From: Actinobacteria bacterium UBA5182
GTDB lineage: Bacteria > Actinomycetota > UBA4738
Reading direction: 5' to 3'
Length of the DNA stretch: 8,493 nt
NCBI GenBank assembly: GCA_002413185.1
Contig: DHWM01000112.1
Span: 1-8,493 of the forward strand
This document shows positions 5,438 through 8,493 of the stretch, piece by piece (positions within the stretch are counted from its first letter, which is position 1; every line of letters starts with the position of its first letter). The notes below the pieces were generated by a model. It was not told the origin of the DNA. It did no database searches and saw only the letters and a program-made list of their open reading frames with translations. A program made the position numbers and the translations under genes.

Positions 5438-8400
5438 GCGTCTCCTTCCAGACCCTGGAGCCATCCATCGACCTCGGCCACGGCCGGACGCGCTCCCATG
5501 CCGGCGAAGGCGACACGAGCCTCCCGCAGCGCCTCGAGGGCCTCGCTGGAACGCCCCAGCCGGGCCAGGCATCGTCCCAGCCCGAACAGACACTGCACCC
5601 GGCTGACCCGATACCCCATCTCCTCCCAACCCAGGGCGGCCCGGCCGTACCCTTCGAGCGCTTCCTCCAGGCGGTCCTCGGCCTCCGCCAGCTGAGCCCT
5701 GGCCATGGCCAGTCCCCACTTCGCCGCGGCGAAGCTCGGGGGGTGGGTTTCGGCGAAGGCGCACCACTCGGCGGCCCGCCGGAGCTCGCCGGCGGCGATG
5801 AGGGGGGGCGTGATCCAGGGGGCGGCATAGCCCTGGGTCGATGGGTGGAGACCGACGGCCCCGTCCAGCTCCTCGATCACGTCGTGCAGGTCCGAACGGC
5901 GATCCTGCGCCACCGCCACCAGAGCCGCCGTGGTCAGAGCCGGGATGTAGACTTGTGTGTCCTTGATCTCGCGGGCCGCCGGGAGAACGACGTCCATTGC
6001 CGCCGCGGCGCCGGAGACCTCTCCCCGGTTGACCAGCACCAGCGCCTTCATGGTCAGCGCGATCACGACGGGTTGGCTCATGCCGCGCGAGCGAGACCAT
6101 TCCTCCAGCTCGTCGGCCGTGCGGATGACCTCATCCCATTCCCCGAGGTCGAACAGCCGCCACGTCGTCTCGCCGCGCATCCAGGCGGCGGTGGCCAACT
6201 GGCCCCGTCGCTCGGCGAAGACGATGCCCTCCAGATACAGCTCGAGCCCCTTGCCGGCATGCTCCATCTCCGAGGTCCAGTCGGCGACGTTCACGTAGGC
6301 CGTGGCCGTCTCCGGGCCCAGCCCGAGCTCCAGGCAGGTTCGGAGCGATTGGCGAAGGTCCTCGAGGCCCTCCGGGTCTCCGGTCAGGATCCGCACGATC
6401 CCCCGATACTGCAGGGCCCGCACATGGATCTCCGGAAGCTCCAGTCGTTCGGCCAGGTCGATGCACCGCTCGGTCCACCTCAGGCACTCCTCGATGCGCC
6501 CGGCCAGCATGTCGTTCCCGGCCCGGGTTGCATAGGCGCTGGCCAGCTCGGGGGTCTCTCCGTGTGACTCCAACGACTGGATGGCCTGGTCGAGGATGGC
6601 CTCTCCGCGGTCGGTCTCTCCTTGAACCCGGAGATATAGGGCCAGGGTCCGGAGCGCGGCGCCCGCCTCCAGGGTCCTTCCGAGATCGCGCAGTTCGTCG
6701 ATGGCCTGGGTCATGGCCGCCTCCACGGCCGGCCACGGAGCAGCCCCGAGGGCCCAAGCGGCGTCCGTCGACTTGATGAGGAGCGTCGGATGCTCCGGAT
6801 GGTCGGGGCCGGCCAGATCGAGGGCCCGCTGGAAGAACTCATGGGCCTTTCGGACGTCCAGCCGCAAGGCGCGGTCACCGGCCAGGGTAAGGAAGCGGAT
6901 CGTCCGCTCCACGTCTGCAGGATCGGGGGAGGCGCCGGTGGCCGCCGTCAGCTGCATCGCCTGCTCGGCGTGATAGGCGAGCAGCTCGGCCTGGTCGCCT
7001 GCCCGCTCCCCGGCGATCTCCTCGATCCACACCGCGGCCGCGCGGTGCTTGGCGGCCCGCTGGGCCCGGGGGATCTGTCCGTACGCCACGTCCCGAACCA
7101 GGGCGTGCCAGAAGGAGTATTCGGCCTGCTCCTTCATCGAGGAGACCCGGGTCGTTCGGACGAGCTCCTTGCGAGCCAGCTCGTGAAGACCGTCCCGAAC
7201 CGTTCGATCGTCCACCCGGCCCATCGAGGCGAGCGCGCCGGACCAGAACACCTTCCCGACCACCGATGCGTCGTGCAGGAGGGCCTTGCGGGCCGCCGGC
7301 AGCGTATCCAGGCGAGCGGCGATCAGTGACTGCACCGACTCCGGCAAGGGGATGGACGCTCGGTCGGCCGTCAGGCGCAGCGTCCGTCCGTGCCGCTCCA
7401 GAAATCCCCGGTCCGAGAGCATCCGAACGAACTCCTCCGCGTACAGGGGATTGCCGCCCGCCCGCTCGAGGAGGGTTGTCTGGACCTCGGCCGGCAGGAC
7501 GGCCTGCGACAGCAGGGCCGACAGGAGACGGGACGTGTCCTGGTCGGACAGCGGCGAGAGCGAGACCGTCGTGGAGTTGCGCTTGCCGCCGCCCCAGCCG
7601 GGATGCCGTTCGTACAGCTCGGGCCGGGCCGAGCACACCACCAGCAACGGGACGTCGGTGGACCATTCGACGAGGTATTCGACGAACTCGAGCATCGCCT
7701 GGTCGGCCCAGTGCAGGTCTTCGAACACCAGCACCAGTGGACGGCGGGCCGCCACGGCCTCCAGGAACGTTCGCCAGGCGGTGAAGGTCTCGTCTCGGTC
7801 GGCCGTCTGGGTGTGGTCTTCGCCGCCATCCGCCGCTCCCACCAGGGCGCCGAGCCGAACCCGAAGCCAATCGCCCTGTACCCGATCCTCGACAACAGCG
7901 TCGACGGCCGCCTCGATCTTCTCCGCGGCCTGCTGGGGCGTGTCCGATTCCAGGATGCCGGCCTGGCCCTTCACCATCTCCCCCAGGGCCCAGAACGTGA
8001 TGCCCTCGCCGTAGGGCAGGCACCGGCCCTGCCGCCAGAAGACCAGGTCGGGCAAGTCGTCGACGAAGCCGCGGAGCTCCCACAGGAGCCGCGTCTTTCC
8101 CACCCCCGGCTCGCCGGCCACCGTGACGAGCTGGACCGACGGATCGCCGACGGCCCGTTCGAACGTCTGTTGCAGGAGCGCCAGCTCGCGGTCGCGACCG
8201 ACGAAGGGGGCCTCACTTCCTTGCTCGACGTCGACGCCGAACCTGCTCCTCGCACCCACCGCCAGCCAGATCGGCAAGGAGGCAGCCTTCCCCTTGACGT
8301 CCACCGGCGGGAGGGCCTCGTAGGAGATCAGGTCGCCCGTGGCCCTATAGGTGACCTCACCCACAACGATCCCGCCGACCGGGGCGACCGTCTGCAGCCG

Positions 8401-8493
8401 CGCGGCCGTGTTCACCACGTCACCGGTGACGATGCCCTCGCCCTCCAGCGGGCGCGCTCCCAGCGCCACCACCGCCTCGCCCGTGTTGATGCC
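5416..8493 (-). CDS. Class III nucleotide cyclase-AAA/STAND ATPase-TPR protein, 5' end beyond the right edge
   Basis: The frame is open to the right edge; 1025 residues and the stop are in the window. The visible N-terminus GINTGEAVVALG followed by EGIVTGDVVNTAARLQ is the second half of a class III adenylate/guanylate cyclase homology domain, keeping the Asn and Arg (window residues 28 and 32) that stabilise the transition state. The metal-binding aspartates would lie upstream, out of view. Next comes FVGRDREL and an AAA_16-type ATPase with Walker A GEPGVGKT (127-134) and Walker B LVLVFEDLHWAD (253-264), as in STAND signalling ATPases. From about residue 500 to the end the protein is alpha-helical with Ala/Leu-rich repeats (for example YGRAALGWEEMGYR and LFGLGRCLARLGRSSEALEA) that look like TPRs. 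No membrane segment is seen. It is probably cytosolic and regulatory: nucleotide signalling gated by ligand or protein binding (inference). The GTG at 8472 is internal, not the start. Confidence 0.93.
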   Translation of the reverse strand, partial: GINTGEAVVALGARPLEGEGIVTGDVVNTAARLQTVAPVGGIVVGEVTYRATGDLISYEALPPVDVKGKAASLPIWLAVGARSRFGVDVEQGSEAPFVGRDRELALLQQTFERAVGDPSVQLVTVAGEPGVGKTRLLWELRGFVDDLPDLVFWRQGRCLPYGEGITFWALGEMVKGQAGILESDTPQQAAEKIEAAVDAVVEDRVQGDWLRVRLGALVGAADGGEDHTQTADRDETFTAWRTFLEAVAARRPLVLVFEDLHWADQAMLEFVEYLVEWSTDVPLLVVCSARPELYERHPGWGGGKRNSTTVSLSPLSDQDTSRLLSALLSQAVLPAEVQTTLLERAGGNPLYAEEFVRMLSDRGFLERHGRTLRLTADRASIPLPESVQSLIAARLDTLPAARKALLHDASVVGKVFWSGALASMGRVDDRTVRDGLHELARKELVRTTRVSSMKEQAEYSFWHALVRDVAYGQIPRAQRAAKHRAAAVWIEEIAGERAGDQAELLAYHAEQAMQLTAATGASPDPADVERTIRFLTLAGDRALRLDVRKAHEFFQRALDLAGPDHPEHPTLLIKSTDAAWALGAAPWPAVEAAMTQAIDELRDLGRTLEAGAALRTLALYLRVQGETDRGEAILDQAIQSLESHGETPELASAYATRAGNDMLAGRIEECLRWTERCIDLAERLELPEIHVRALQYRGIVRILTGDPEGLEDLRQSLRTCLELGLGPETATAYVNVADWTSEMEHAGKGLELYLEGIVFAERRGQLATAAWMRGETTWRLFDLGEWDEVIRTADELEEWSRSRGMSQPVVIALTMKALVLVNRGEVSGAAAAMDVVLPAAREIKDTQVYIPALTTAALVAVAQDRRSDLHDVIEELDGAVGLHPSTQGYAAPWITPPLIAAGELRRAAEWCAFAETHPPSFAAAKWGLAMARAQLAEAEDRLEEALEGYGRAALGWEEMGYRVSRVQCLFGLGRCLARLGRSSEALEALREARVAFAGMGARPAVAEVDGWLQGLEGDAQEAGSR

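Noticed and set aside
5447..5459. Small hairpin just after the birA stop (stem TCCAG/CTGGA, 3-base loop) as a terminator
   Set aside because: The stem is only 5 bp, with no T-tract, and it codes for the C-terminus of the cyclase-ATPase protein.
4450..6567. Plus-strand open frame of 705 codons running across the carboxylase start, birA and the cyclase-ATPase gene
   Set aside because: It overlaps three clear genes in another frame, has an Arg/Gly/Pro-rich composition without domains, and is explained by high GC at third codon positions removing stops.
1..8493. tRNA, rRNA, CRISPR, transposase or defence island
   Set aside because: Almost every base is covered by housekeeping, metabolic or signalling genes; no spaced direct repeats, inverted terminal repeats or mobile-element proteins were seen.

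Overview
The window is GC-rich (about two thirds G+C by eye), very tightly packed and lacks RNA genes, mobile elements and CRISPR arrays. An F420-dependent NADP oxidoreductase (NpdG), a fused biotin carboxylase/BCCP alpha chain of the actinobacterial acyl-CoA carboxylase type, GTG starts, a likely leaderless mRNA and a giant cyclase-ATPase-TPR signalling protein point to an F420-using actinobacterium (Actinomycetota, possibly an environmental lineage). A Chloroflexota origin cannot be excluded from sequence alone.

Layout, left to right: (1) a NIPSNAP-like protein on the minus strand, cut by the left edge; (2) npdG on the plus strand, divergent from it across a gap of about 40 bp; (3) a three-gene minus-strand operon, in transcription order acyl-CoA carboxylase alpha chain (4596 to 2833), aldehyde dehydrogenase (2836 to 1277) and a small CysCys protein (1287 to 964), joined by 4-bp and 11-bp overlaps; (4) a biotin-protein ligase (birA) on the plus strand, divergent from the carboxylase across 49 bp; (5) a large minus-strand gene, cut by the right edge, whose product has the end of a class III nucleotide cyclase domain, a STAND/AAA ATPase and a long TPR-like tail.

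The clearest functional link is carboxylase plus BirA: the ligase attaches biotin to the lysine in the carboxylase's C-terminal EAMKME motif, and the two genes diverge from one short region where the -10 elements appear to share a near-palindromic GATAATC/GATTATC heptamer. The aldehyde dehydrogenase is translationally coupled to the carboxylase, suggesting an aldehyde-to-acid step near an acyl-CoA carboxylation, but no carboxyltransferase (beta) subunit is in the window and the substrate is unknown.

Both convergent gene pairs (npdG with the CysCys gene; birA with the cyclase-ATPase gene) overlap tail to tail by exactly 22 bp. No intrinsic terminator is visible. No clearly new multi-gene system is present. 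The most interesting items are the shared carboxylase/birA promoter region, the coupled carboxylase-aldehyde dehydrogenase-CysCys operon and the large signalling protein.
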